Source: Alitta virens
Lineage: Eukaryota > Annelida > Polychaeta > Phyllodocida > Nereididae
Direction: 5' to 3'
Length of the DNA stretch: 64,000 bases
NCBI GenBank assembly: GCA_932294295.1
Contig: OW028584.1
Span: 10,858,407-10,922,406 of the forward strand
Under the pieces are notes generated by a model. It was not told where the DNA came from and ran no database searches. It saw nothing but the letters and a program-made list of their open reading frames with translations. Below are positions 28,501-40,500 of this stretch, one piece after another. Both the position numbers and the translations under genes were made by a program. Positions within the stretch are counted from its first letter, which is position 1. Each line of letters begins with the position of its first letter.

Positions 28501-31500
28501 ATCGCCTACATAAGTATCTAAACATTCAATGTTTGAACAAAGACATCGCCGAGCATTATCATATTTCTTTCTTTTTTCTGCTTCCTAGACACCCAACACA
28601 TTTTTCCAAGGCCTGTGTTGGTTTTTCTTCCCATAAAAACGATTAAAACGAAGAAACACTCAACAAAAACGTATATTCTTCCATGTGGATCCCTGTACAC
28701 CAAGTAAACAAGCATCATACATCAATATCCTTCTATGTGGTCTGTCCTGAGATAAAAGGATATCATTTGTTTGAAATCCCAACAATTTTCAAAGAATATT
28801 CAAACGATTTATGAATCTAGTTGTATGTTCAATTGCAAGAAAGAAATCTGTGTATTACTAATAAATAAATGACTGTGTCGATTAATTTAATAAATGCTTA
28901 ATTGCTTAAGTCCCAGCTGTTGCTTATCATGTCCTCCGTATGATCTATCTGACTGAGTGTTTTCTTCCCTATCTAAGTGTTTGTTTCTATGTCTTACATT
29001 CTGTCTCTCACTATGATCTCCCGCATCAATCAAGACTTTATCTATTGTCATTTTAGTATGCCTTATATCGAGGAATATTTAAATTTTCCTAGCTTGGACC
29101 AGGAGGGTTGTTTGTTCATGCGTCTTCCTGTCAGTCTGTCCGTTAAACATGTTAAACTCCGTTTGTCATTTTCAGTTTTTCGGTCTTACTCTTTCATTAT
29201 CAATTTACTGATTCGTTGATAATATTTCAATTCCATTTTGCTGATTTCTATGCGCTGCCAACTTGTGGGGCTTCTTGAGTCAAGCATTTCAAATGCGTTT
29301 GAATGTAATTAAAGCGTTACATTTGGCAATGGCATTGATGGCAATATAAAGCTGTAATTTGCCCTTACAGCACCAGCCTCCATCAGCAGCAGTAGCAACA
29401 ACAGCAGCAGTCTTTCCTTCAATCTCCTGTACTTCAACTCTCCTGTACTTCAGGAGTCCCTTGATGCTCCAAGATTGACATAGTGCTAATCAAATTGTCT
29501 TAAGTGTCAGTGAAACAGAGCAGCAATGACTTAAAGGCGTTGGCCTCCAGACCCTGGATGATAACATGAAATGCTGGTTGGCATTGTGTTGCAGGACTTG
29601 AAGGCCTCCAATCGATCAAACCAATGGCATTATAAGGGAGCAGAAAAAAAACACGGGGAAAATTCCAGGCAACATTGAAGAGCCTTGGCACACACCCTGC
29701 CAGCTACTGGCTACTTTCATGGCAGTTCTGCAGTACTGCCAAGACCATTGGATTTTACTTTATCAATGTCATATATTACCTTATTTCAAAATTAATATGT
29801 AAAAACAGTCCAGGCTAGGCAGTAATTATGTGTAATAGGTATTAGCCTACCTGATTTGTCACAAAAGGACATTTAATGGTAAATTGGTAACAAGGTATGA
29901 CAATGCCTGAAGAAAGAAATATTTAGCTTTTTTATTGTTGTCAACATTAATTTCAAATAATTACTTAGTGTTTGGTTAGAAACAACGATGCTCCGCTTAA
30001 TGGTCATTGGTCACTACATGGTTCCTCTGTCAAAACTTACTATAATAGATTCACAGGTAATGACGTTATTAATCTACACTGGTAATAAGGTCATTAGCTC
30101 ATATAAATACAAGGTTATTATTTAATAATAAATTGATGAACCAAGTCCCACATTTTTCAGTCTATAAAAAGTGAACGCACTACAGTACTTCCTAGCTGAT
30201 GTACAACGGCAAGAAATTGAGATATATAGGAGAGCCCTACATGAACACCTAGCTGCTCTAGCTATGAAGCCGAGTATTAGCAGCACTCGATAGCGTATGC
30301 ATGTCATGGGGGCTATAGGGACAGAAGAATGTCAAACACATGCATTACCATCTGCTCTCATCATGTTCATTGATGAACAATACTAAGCAATTGGCTGTCA
30401 TAAAATATTCATGGCCATTTGCCATCCTCACGTCGAAGCATTTAGATGGACTTGACGTTTCGCGTTTCAGCTTTCCAGGCGCTCATTTCCTTGTTGAATC
30501 AGTTCGAAGGGAACCCAATGTCATGCAATGGATAAATTTGCAAAAGACGGTATAAAACTAAATGATCGGTTCGATTAACAGTTCTCATCAATCAAATCTG
30601 CCCACTGACGATCAATATTCCAATAAACTGATCAACCAATCTGACCAATTTGAACAGAGCCCCAATTGAAAACTACGATATTTGATTTGATCAAATAATT
30701 TCTTATAGTTCAATGTTGAGTTCAGGTATTCAGTCCCCTGGCAAATCAACATGATCAATTACAGATTTTCCAAGTTTTTAAATAATTTCAGAAACTTTCC
30801 CTTATGATGTATGTGGAATCCCACGATCAAAACTACCCATTGGAAATTAGCCAGGTGGTCTGCATTCAGAACCTTTTTTACATAGTAATCACACTTTTAA
30901 GACTTAGCTAAGTTGTTTAAAATCTAATTGGCCTTAATTTTTTAGTGCTTCTATTCACGGATCAGTGTTCAAGACTCGTCAAATTTAGTACTGGTCCGCA
31001 TGGACCAGTAAGTCCAACAAGGTGTTGGTCCCTTCACATTGTTACTGGTCCATAACTAAGAGCAACCCCTAGCACTGAGTACTTCTGGCACACAGGTTTA
31101 TTATGTTTGTTTATGTGTGGAGCAGTGTCCATGTCAACCATGCTCATATTACTCAAGATTATTAACTTTCAAAATTGGCAGGAATGACATTTTTATATCA
31201 GAATCTACAGGAAGGGATGCTTATAATTATTAATCAAAAGTACCCATGTTACCACAAACTACATATCATTAACTTCTACTTTTCCAGTAAAATGCACCCT
31301 CCTGCCCACACTACAATTACTTTAAAATATTGTATGTGGTACATGTATGAATATAAATATAAAATTTAATATTATTCATATTTACTAAAGCAGTAATTAA
31401 AATCACAAAATTAAAGTGGAATAGATCTACAAAGCTATTGTTGAAAGACTTAGCAGCCTTTGAGCAGTCAATTGCACTTAAGCCTAAAGCATTGGGGACT

Positions 31501-34500
31501 TGACACTTCCATTGAACTGTTGAAGATGCCACAGAGTCAATTGCAATCTGTGAGCTCCACTTCTATGGATTATGTCTTTGACCAATATTGCAATCAAACA
31601 GTTCACATAACTGACAGATTGGAGGCAAAATAAACCCCATTTAATGAGCTAATTGGCTACTCGCTCACACGGACCAGTGCTATCATTCTCCTGCTCGCCG
31701 TGCGCCGTAAAAGTCGGGTCGGGCGAGCGGGCGAGCGTCTAATGCGAACACTGCGGATTCTACTGTACTAGCCCAACTCGGCCACTCTTTTTTGGTTTAA
31801 ATCCAACAAAAATGACCAACCAATGATAAATGGCTGCACTTTGTACTTGCATTTGGTATACCTTACAACACATAAATCTAAGTGGCATCCTGCTAGGCCT
31901 TGTATGCTAGCGACTCGCAATGATGGCATCAGCAGGATAGGGGAGTACTGGGAGAGCAATGGAGTGCAATGGGCTTCAGCAGGGAGCAGTTGTGCAGCCT
32001 AAAGTCTTCATTGTTGAGGAGCAGCAGGCGTGAAAGTACCACTAGACAGTATTCATAAAGGTTGGAATGGGGAATCAGGGCTAAGCCAATAGATAATCAA
32101 TGCTGGTATTTGCTGTAACCTCAAACCCTGGGGCTTTTAGTGGGCTTATGAGAGTTATAAATGAAATGTGAGGGCTTCAATGACAACCACCACTCAGCAG
32201 CATGTAATGCCATGCTAGCTTGCACAAATCAATAGCTACTTGTGAAACACTGTGAAAAGGGGTTAAAAGACTATCAATTGAATTCCTTTGCTATCACCGG
32301 TATCACTAGCTGTTCGACATCGATTCAAGTCCAAATATTTTGTTAGAATTTGCAAAAGGTAAGAGTGGGGCCAAGTGGACGGAGACTCGTTAACACATGT
32401 CAAATGCATCAATATCAAGGACTCTCCTTCTCATAAGCACTTTTGCACTAACGGTGACTTTCGTATTGGGAAGCAGCTTCTTAAAATTACCACTTAATCT
32501 AACATTAAATAGAAAATCAATTTTTAAAACATCATCCGTTGCAATTTAGCATCCCATCATCTTGCTCTATGATATTTTTTACGTTTTTCATTTAATTTTG
32601 AAATATTTAAAGTATTTAATCCGATTAAGCTTCCTCATAATCATGCTAATTTGCCTCCATTTACCAAATGATCAAATTCCGACTTAATCTTCAAATTTCA
32701 ATTTTCAAACATGAGCTTTTGAAAATGTCTGTTATGGCTACTTTTGAAAGATGCAATTCAAAATAATCTGTTGGACTGCAAGGACAGTAGATCTGACAAG
32801 AAGTAGCTGATTTTGAGTTAATTTTCATCAGCATCCACTGTTCAGGCACCAACTCAACGAACCAAATAATAACTGATTTGGCATCGCATTGGGATTCCAG
32901 TTATTGTCCATTCACAACAATGGCTGTGCACATCATTCATTTTAACGCCCAAATAAAACAGGACAAATAAATGGCATTCTACATTCCGAATCAAGTGGCA
33001 TTTCATTGCTGACATTAATTCGGAGTACCATCCCACAAAACTTTGCGTTTCTACATCAACAATAATCAAGTTCGGTTATCCAGGCGCACACAAGTTTTTC
33101 TTTGCCATAACCATTCATTCATAATGCATGTAAAGCACAAAAACTTTCACATGTTTAAAACAAGAACTGTTCATTTCGCATGCATGTTGTTAGTGGATTG
33201 GGAAACTGGGAGACACTATGTCAACGATTAACAACACCAAAGGAACCAGAAAATAAAAAAATTTAAATCCCCATATGCACAAAAAAGGGTTCACTACCAA
33301 AAGACAAAGAGTTTAAGAAAACTAAAAAATCCCAACTGTCAACAGAAACCTTTTTCATGGTTCTTTGTGTATACATTGTGTGTTTTGCCTGTAAATCGAG
33401 GACACACTGTGGTTTTCCTTTTGTGTCCAAAGTCAATGTAAAACCCTAACAAAGGCATGGTTTCAAATGTCAGATCTACACCATAGTACACGTTATGCTA
33501 CCAAAAATATATACTGATAATTTTATTGTTATAATCAAACACCTAATGACATAACTACCTCACATGCTTATCTCACATTTTGATGGTGCACTGAACCAAG
33601 TATTATATGTAATGTCATGTATCTTAAGTTATCTTATCTTATCTTATCTTGGACTTCTGTTATGAAAAGAGCAATAATACAAGACTGCTTTTAAACACCA
33701 CCTTTTACACTCAATGTGTATAACAATTTTCGAAATAAGATGTATCTGATAATACTTGATTTTAGACTAGTATTCAATAAAATTGAGTTTTTACCTTGGC
33801 ATCACGATACAGAGGTTCATGAGGTATCATATTTTCTATCTTTAAGTAAAACCAAACCCCTTTCTTGCAACTTATGATTCAGAGCAATTGCAGTCAAGAA
33901 CTGACAAATAGCAGTCGCCAACAACTAATCCATATTGCCATAATGCCTAAATGGTCAAATTTCAGCCCTAGCATAATGGCATAAAGATTACAGGAACACA
34001 GGTGAGACTGCATGTGAAATCTGCAAGAAATTGCATGACAAGCAAGAATTAAATGCCATCAGGCAATGACTCAGGCTCTGGGCTTATCGCTAAATATGAC
34101 AAATCTTTAAAATATTCTTCCGAGGTAAAATTTAAAAAAAAATCTACCTACCAAATGGGTTTTTCAGGTGTCATGTATCGCAACAGAAATATTTTTAAGG
34201 CTGGCCTAAAGATCAATTGAAGGCTGGCTAAAAGTCATCAAGGATTTTTTTTTTAATTTGCAGAATCTAAAGTGCAAACTATGAAGGCATATTATCTTAT
34301 TCTGTAAGAAAGACAACTGTCTTTTAAATCGTCACTACAAGATTATCATTGATCATAAAGAGAATTTTCAATACATCACCTCAAAACTCAGTAACCGTAC
34401 AGTGAACCATATATATAAATGCTTATTATCCATCTCATATTCAATAGCGGCGTCAAACATCAGGTGTTCCTATGAAATATCGATACGACATGGCCCGAAC

Positions 34501-37500
34501 AATGGATTTGAAACTAATTTCATTCTGTCATCTATACTAGGCTGTTTCAAAAGTTCTCTGAATGGCAAGACTGAACATGGAAAATCAATGATTGGACAGC
34601 GTAGAAACAAACAGCAGGGAGACTCGGTGATAAATGACCAACTATGAGTATTGATCTGACACTAGAATAATGTGGGCTGGCCACATTAAAGGTGAAAATG
34701 GCAGAGTAATTCTTCATTACGTATGCCAAGCTAAGGCCAGTGGAAGGTAAACTAAGTGTTACAAATGGCAGACACAACTTTGTCCCTCCATACACAACAC
34801 CAGTCAATCAATGACACTGGCTCTTTTGGCTCTGTCCAAGCAGGTGTTGCTCACACACTTTGCATGTTCACACTTCAATGCCTTGGGTGGCCCCAGCTTC
34901 AAGGTTTTTGCACACTGCGGTACTTTCAAGCTCTTGCTCATAGTAAAGCTTAGCTGTGTTTTAGCTGCAGTACTGGGTAAATAAAATACAACAGAACCCC
35001 ACTTTACTATTAAATCACCTAAAAAATCAGGCCACTAAGATTTAGACAATCAAATCCTTCAGGTTCTTGCTGATATTACACCTGTATAGTGTATACAGTA
35101 TATGGGGCTGAAGATGGGCACATCATTAAGCCACCTAACATATAAGAGCACTAAGATTTAGACACAATCAAATCCTTCAAGTTCTTGCTAATATTACTTA
35201 TCGTATACAGCACCACGGGGCAGTAGTATCGGGGACATGCAAAAAAGTCCTGCCTCATTATTAAACAACCTAACAAATCAGACCACTAAAATTTTAACAA
35301 TTTAATCTACATTTTTATACTGTAGTAATTGCCATGAAAATCAAGATCACTTCATCACCAAGGCCTTTAAAATATAAATTCTGCAGAAATTATCCTAGAG
35401 CCTTAGTTAGAGATGAGCATGATGAGGTTACCCTGCGCCTACCAGTTTACATCAGAACCAAATACCCCAATATATACTTCACTTACTGGCCATAACATCA
35501 AGGTGGTCCTCAGATCAGCAATAACGTTCTGTATTTATTTTTAAAGGACCTCTTGTGAAATCTTGCTACTGTTCATACAAGTTTTCAGCTCTCTGTGCTA
35601 GTATTCTTCCTCGAGGTACTTAGTACTACAGCAGCTCCTTGCAGTAAACCTTAATATTTGATACGCTCATTTTGTGCCAAGTGATAAACCTACCAACATG
35701 TTGTGCAGCATTGAATGAATGATGATGAGTGGCTGGGTGTGATAGTAACCCTTTGAACATCTATGTCATGTTGGTTGTTGCATGCAGGCCACAAACCCAC
35801 ATCAGGCATTTCATGCATGGATATGACTGCTGTAGTATCAAGCATTGTATGATTGCACATCATGCATTGCCTGCCAATGTTTGATCATTGACCTGTGAAG
35901 ATATTTGCATCAGCTGGTGATGCTTTTGAACAGAAGAATCAAGTAAAACGTGACGATACATACATTGTATGTATTAACATGGAAGTTGCAACATTTGTAA
36001 ATGCATTGCGTGCATTAACATTTCTACAATCATCCATTGTTCAGTTTGTTGATTCCATTTTACTTTAGCCACAGTGGCTAAGGCTGGAATTAATTCAGAG
36101 GAAGCCTAATATTACTCAAAATTTGAAGAGACATGCCACAGTTGCAATATTTTAATTTGCAGAGAATTCCTCACTTAATTTGAACTGAGAATTTATCATG
36201 ACTGTAAACTATAAAGAACCCCGTCATTTTAAAGATAGTTAATTCATACTGATACAAACTCTAAACCATCAACATGATCAAATGTACGGTCAAACACTCT
36301 AAGGCATTGTTTTAAAGATCAAGAAAACCTTTTTAATAATTTCGTTAGGATCCATTTTTCATTACAACATACAAATTTTAATAAAAATGATATCATAATT
36401 TTCAATGATTTGCCTCTAGATGGGCAACTATCAAGATTTTCTTAATTAAAAATTCATTATTAATGCACTTCCTTTGAATACATTTGTACCATAAATTGTA
36501 CATGTATGTACAGTCCAAACAAGCAATGCTAAGTACACCAGGCTGAACCTACACTTTGTTCATATTAATATTTATGGACCACTCTATTCTGGCCATGACC
36601 CCATTTGTTTCCTGAGCAAATAAATGCTCAACATTTGCACATTTTATGTTTATCAATCAATTTGCTGGCTTATAGCAGATTTCCACATGTGCTCTACAAT
36701 GATAATTGTGGATTTTGTCGAACGTAAATGTAAATCAATGATTCATTGATGTTAACAGCTAAATACTTTAGCAATTTTAAGTCCATAATTATATTGCAAT
36801 TAATTAGCACAAATCATATAAATAAACCTGGTATAAAGTATTTAAGACAAGTAATTAAGTAAATTAACATTCCTGTTTATAATGTATACAGAGAGAAAGA
36901 TGCGCTTTATACAACATCAAGACTAGAATTGAATGTTAGAAATTTAGAATCAAGGTGGAAATCTGAATAATTTTATGGGGCTTGTGTGTGTATTGTGTAA
37001 CATTCAAGAATCACGAAATTAGTTACTAGATTATAGCTCAATCTGAAACATATTATGGGGCTTGTAACATCAAGAATCACCAACTCAAGCACAAGAAGAT
37101 TATAGCTCAATCTTACATCAAATTAAAAAAGTTTGCAAATTAAATCAATTACTTAATGCGTTTTAATGATTTATGCAAGTCAAGTCATGAATAGCCATAC
37201 AAGGCCAACCCAGTGCAATGTTAAGACAAGTTTGGTCATGAATCCCCAACCATTGGCAGTGTTTGAAAACTACAAACTTTGAATGTTACACAATACACAC
37301 ACAAGCCCCATAAAATTATTCAGTTGCCATATCTGAACCCTAGGCCCTGAAGAAAATACTCTCTCAGCTCAATAATATTAATCTGCAGCAGCGAATTTGT
37401 TGAGTTATATTTGCTAAGGCCTGGTCGGTCGTCTGAGTTTGTCTACTTGGGCCAGGAGTTTTGCAGGGCTCAGAGCTTCGGACAATAGCTTGGTAGGAAA

Positions 37501-40500
37501 TGGCCAGTACATTGGAGCCAATATAGTGGCTAGCCTCTCTGCTGATGTTCCCAGCCTCATAGCACACCTGCATCCAGACATCGATCTATCACAAGAGAGC
37601 CTCACAAACTCTTGCAGTTTGCTCACTCACAAAGCTCACCCCCTCTAATTGTATTGATTCACACTACTACATTTTTCTTAGAATTATATTTAGCAAGAAA
37701 GAAACACTCTGCATACATAAATGATAAACTAATACCACTTCAATATTGAATAAAGTTCCAAGCATTAGCCAAATGCCCTGGAAATGATGCTGCATCATCG
37801 TACATCGTGACGATCGTGTACATTGACTTTTTGGCAAATAATCTGCAGAATGCAGCGTTGACAGCACTTTTGAAGTATCTCCTATCAATTAGTGATTCAA
37901 CAGTTCAAAAACCAATATCAAATATACCTAGACTCCAGGTCTTCTGAGTTAAAATTTTATTCTGTGAAACTCTTGCAAGGTATCATATTGATGCTTTAGT
38001 AAGAGGACACAGAATCAATCCCTATTCTTCAACTACTAAAGTATGATACTTCGGGGAAAAAACATTGAAGAGAAGTACAAAATTGGAACAAATAATGCAG
38101 CACGAACAACTCTTTTCTGATTGAGCAACAATTTTCAAAGCACATCTGTAGACATGCGAATATAACAAGAAATCTTTCAGTTTTTCACTTTTTTTTTCTT
38201 TCCTTCCCTTCCGAGAGATCCAGACCATGAGACAGAACATCACATTAACGAGAGTCTTGTCATTGGCATGATAATGACATATTCGCATGTTTGAGGAAGA
38301 GACTGTCTCTGTCTCAGACTAACCTGTCCGTTCCTGTAGCTAGAACTAGATTGGCATCCTCGGCCCATGATAGGATTTCCAGGTGAGGGTTTGCTGCCGC
38401 TGCCAGTCCCATGGCTGCTGCTTGTTGTTGGCAAGAAAGGTTTGGCTCCAGGGTTGTACTTGAACTGAAATAACAAATCGAGAATATCCGAGAATAAATA
38501 AAACCACAGCAGAAAAATTTTAACAAATACAATTGAGTGATGGAAATCTGCAGCACCATCAGTGTGCTCTATATTGTTCTACATTCTCCTACAGCTCCTA
38601 ATGACTTCATGACGTCACCCAGCATATATGATGTCATCAATGGGTCCAGTGGGAACAATAGACTGTTTGTAAACTTAAGAGTGCTAGCTGACAAAGATCT
38701 ATCTCAACTGCTCACAGTCCCAGATAGCATTCCAATCATATCGACGTTGGCGCGATGTAACCGACGTCAAAACAATGTAGAAACGACACTGGCCCGATTT
38801 GGAATGCTATTTGGGATATCCATAGACCATTTGATTCTTGATGCAACGTCTGTGAACAGAGGAAATGTAAGCTCCCAATTCGGTGACAAAGGTGAACTAG
38901 AACACCAATGCAAGGCACTGTCAGCAACAGAACAATATACTGCACCTAAGTAACCATAATTTGATGACGTCATCTAAATGATCTAATGGGTGATGTCATC
39001 AATGAGAATAATGGGCTAATTGTATATTTAGACAAATGCACAATATTTAAATTTTAAAGCAAATATATTAGTATGGCTAATAAAAAGTTCTTTATGACCT
39101 AATATATGTGCAACACCATGTGAACATGGTTTTAACATCATTATATATACTGGACAGTTTCACCATAAGAGACACCAAAACAATAATCAATTACCATAAC
39201 AATAATTGATATTCAGGACACATCATGCAATTTAGCAATTGCAGATAGGAAGACATTTTCCTAGAAACAAACAAATGCATGTACAGAGGGCTTTTCATTT
39301 TGTTTAATTGCCTGTTTGGCATCACTGCGCCTGTGTGCACTGTCATCAAGGCGTGTGTTTGAATTTCAATTCACAATTTAATATTTTGCATTTTTATTAT
39401 GATCGTGATATTCATGAAGCCAGAGGATTTATCAATTAACTCAAGCTGTTAATTTACTGCAAAATGTCTCATCTGATGATCATTATTTATATATTAAAAA
39501 TATAATAATTAAAAAAACCTGAATAAGAAAACAAATCAGCCCTAACTCATTGTTTGATTTCCATGTGATCATAAAATATTGACTTGAATAAAAAAGATTT
39601 TAAAAATATTCTACCATTTAACAAATATTAATACAGAATTGTCACAAATTTTCAGGGTTCTTTCAAATGCCTTGGATGAACAAAATTATTTCTATGGAAT
39701 TCTTGATCTCCTGCAACTGGTGGTATACATGCTATAAGAAGCTATGCTTGATGTTTGAACCAATTCTAATGAAAAATATACATTCAAACGGGGAACAAAT
39801 TATGATTTATTAAAAGTTTAAACTGTCAAATTTTGATAATAATACAAAGGTTAAGCCATATAGTATATTAATCATGTATGTTACCTATCAGTATCACTCC
39901 TTTACGAAGCTACCCCTCTCTGCCTAAATTATTTCATGCTTTCACAGCCAATGTCAATAATGACATTGACAATGCTTTTTCCCCCCCTTACTTTAGCATT
40001 TGTTTAGGTAGTTCTAATGCACCAAGTTCATGCTAGAACAAGGACGTTAGTATATATACTATCTATAATTTGTGTCACAATTTTTTATTTTTTTTTGCAG
40101 AACACATACCTTTCTTTTTTTTTTTTTTAGAATTCTGTAGATTTTCATCATAGTGCATGTCACATTCTTGCACTCACGTCATACATGACTTTACAATGTA
40201 TACAACGTAACTCAATGAAATTATATTACCGGAATTTTTTTATTTCATGAATATTATCCCATTTAAAATCGTAACATTGGCGCCCCTTCCACCTGTGGAG
40301 CTATAAATAGAACTGCCAAATTTTCTTCTGACAAAGAGATTTCTGGATCTTAAAAACAATACAATCAAGTGGCAGCAGCTAGTTATATGTGTTGATACAG
40401 TGGCAATTGTCATTAGGGAATTCACAGATGTTGCCAGAATGTGTCTGTCGTGCAGTGGTGAGTGTGGATTCTGAGGGCTGCTCGGAAATTGGGCAGCAAC

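Larger units (their letters stand above)
31761..35002. other. Intron 2, right-hand segment
   Basis: No gene was found. It holds an Otx/Bicoid-type TAATCC (32617-32622) followed after about 20 bp by a POU-like ATGCTAAT (32643-32650), and the GATA quartet at 33629-33650. The rest is AT-rich with long A/T runs. Confidence 0.5.
8611..38323 (-). other. MEIOC intron 2, 29.7 kb, gene-free
   Basis: This lies between exon 2 (donor GGACAG|GTTAGT) and exon 3 (acceptor TTTTTGCAG). Many frames of 60-145 codons exist on both strands, but they overlap each other, lack family motifs and lack splice support. The stretch contains the motif clusters, tandem repeats and inverted repeat listed separately. It has long high-complexity segments (about 11090-12700, 17090-18430, 19850-20170, 21430-21920, 26160-26560) that look less AT-simple than ordinary intron. 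They are candidates for conserved noncoding elements, but this is only an impression without a comparison. Confidence 0.7.

Noticed and set aside
32378..32400. TGGACGGAGA resembling the start of miR-184.
   Set aside because: Only about ten bases match and the rest of the mature sequence and hairpin do not.
38537..38953. 138-codon plus-strand frame as a possible gene.
   Set aside because: It overlaps an inverted-repeat element and nested inverted arms, with no transposase or other motif. Better explained as repeat sequence.
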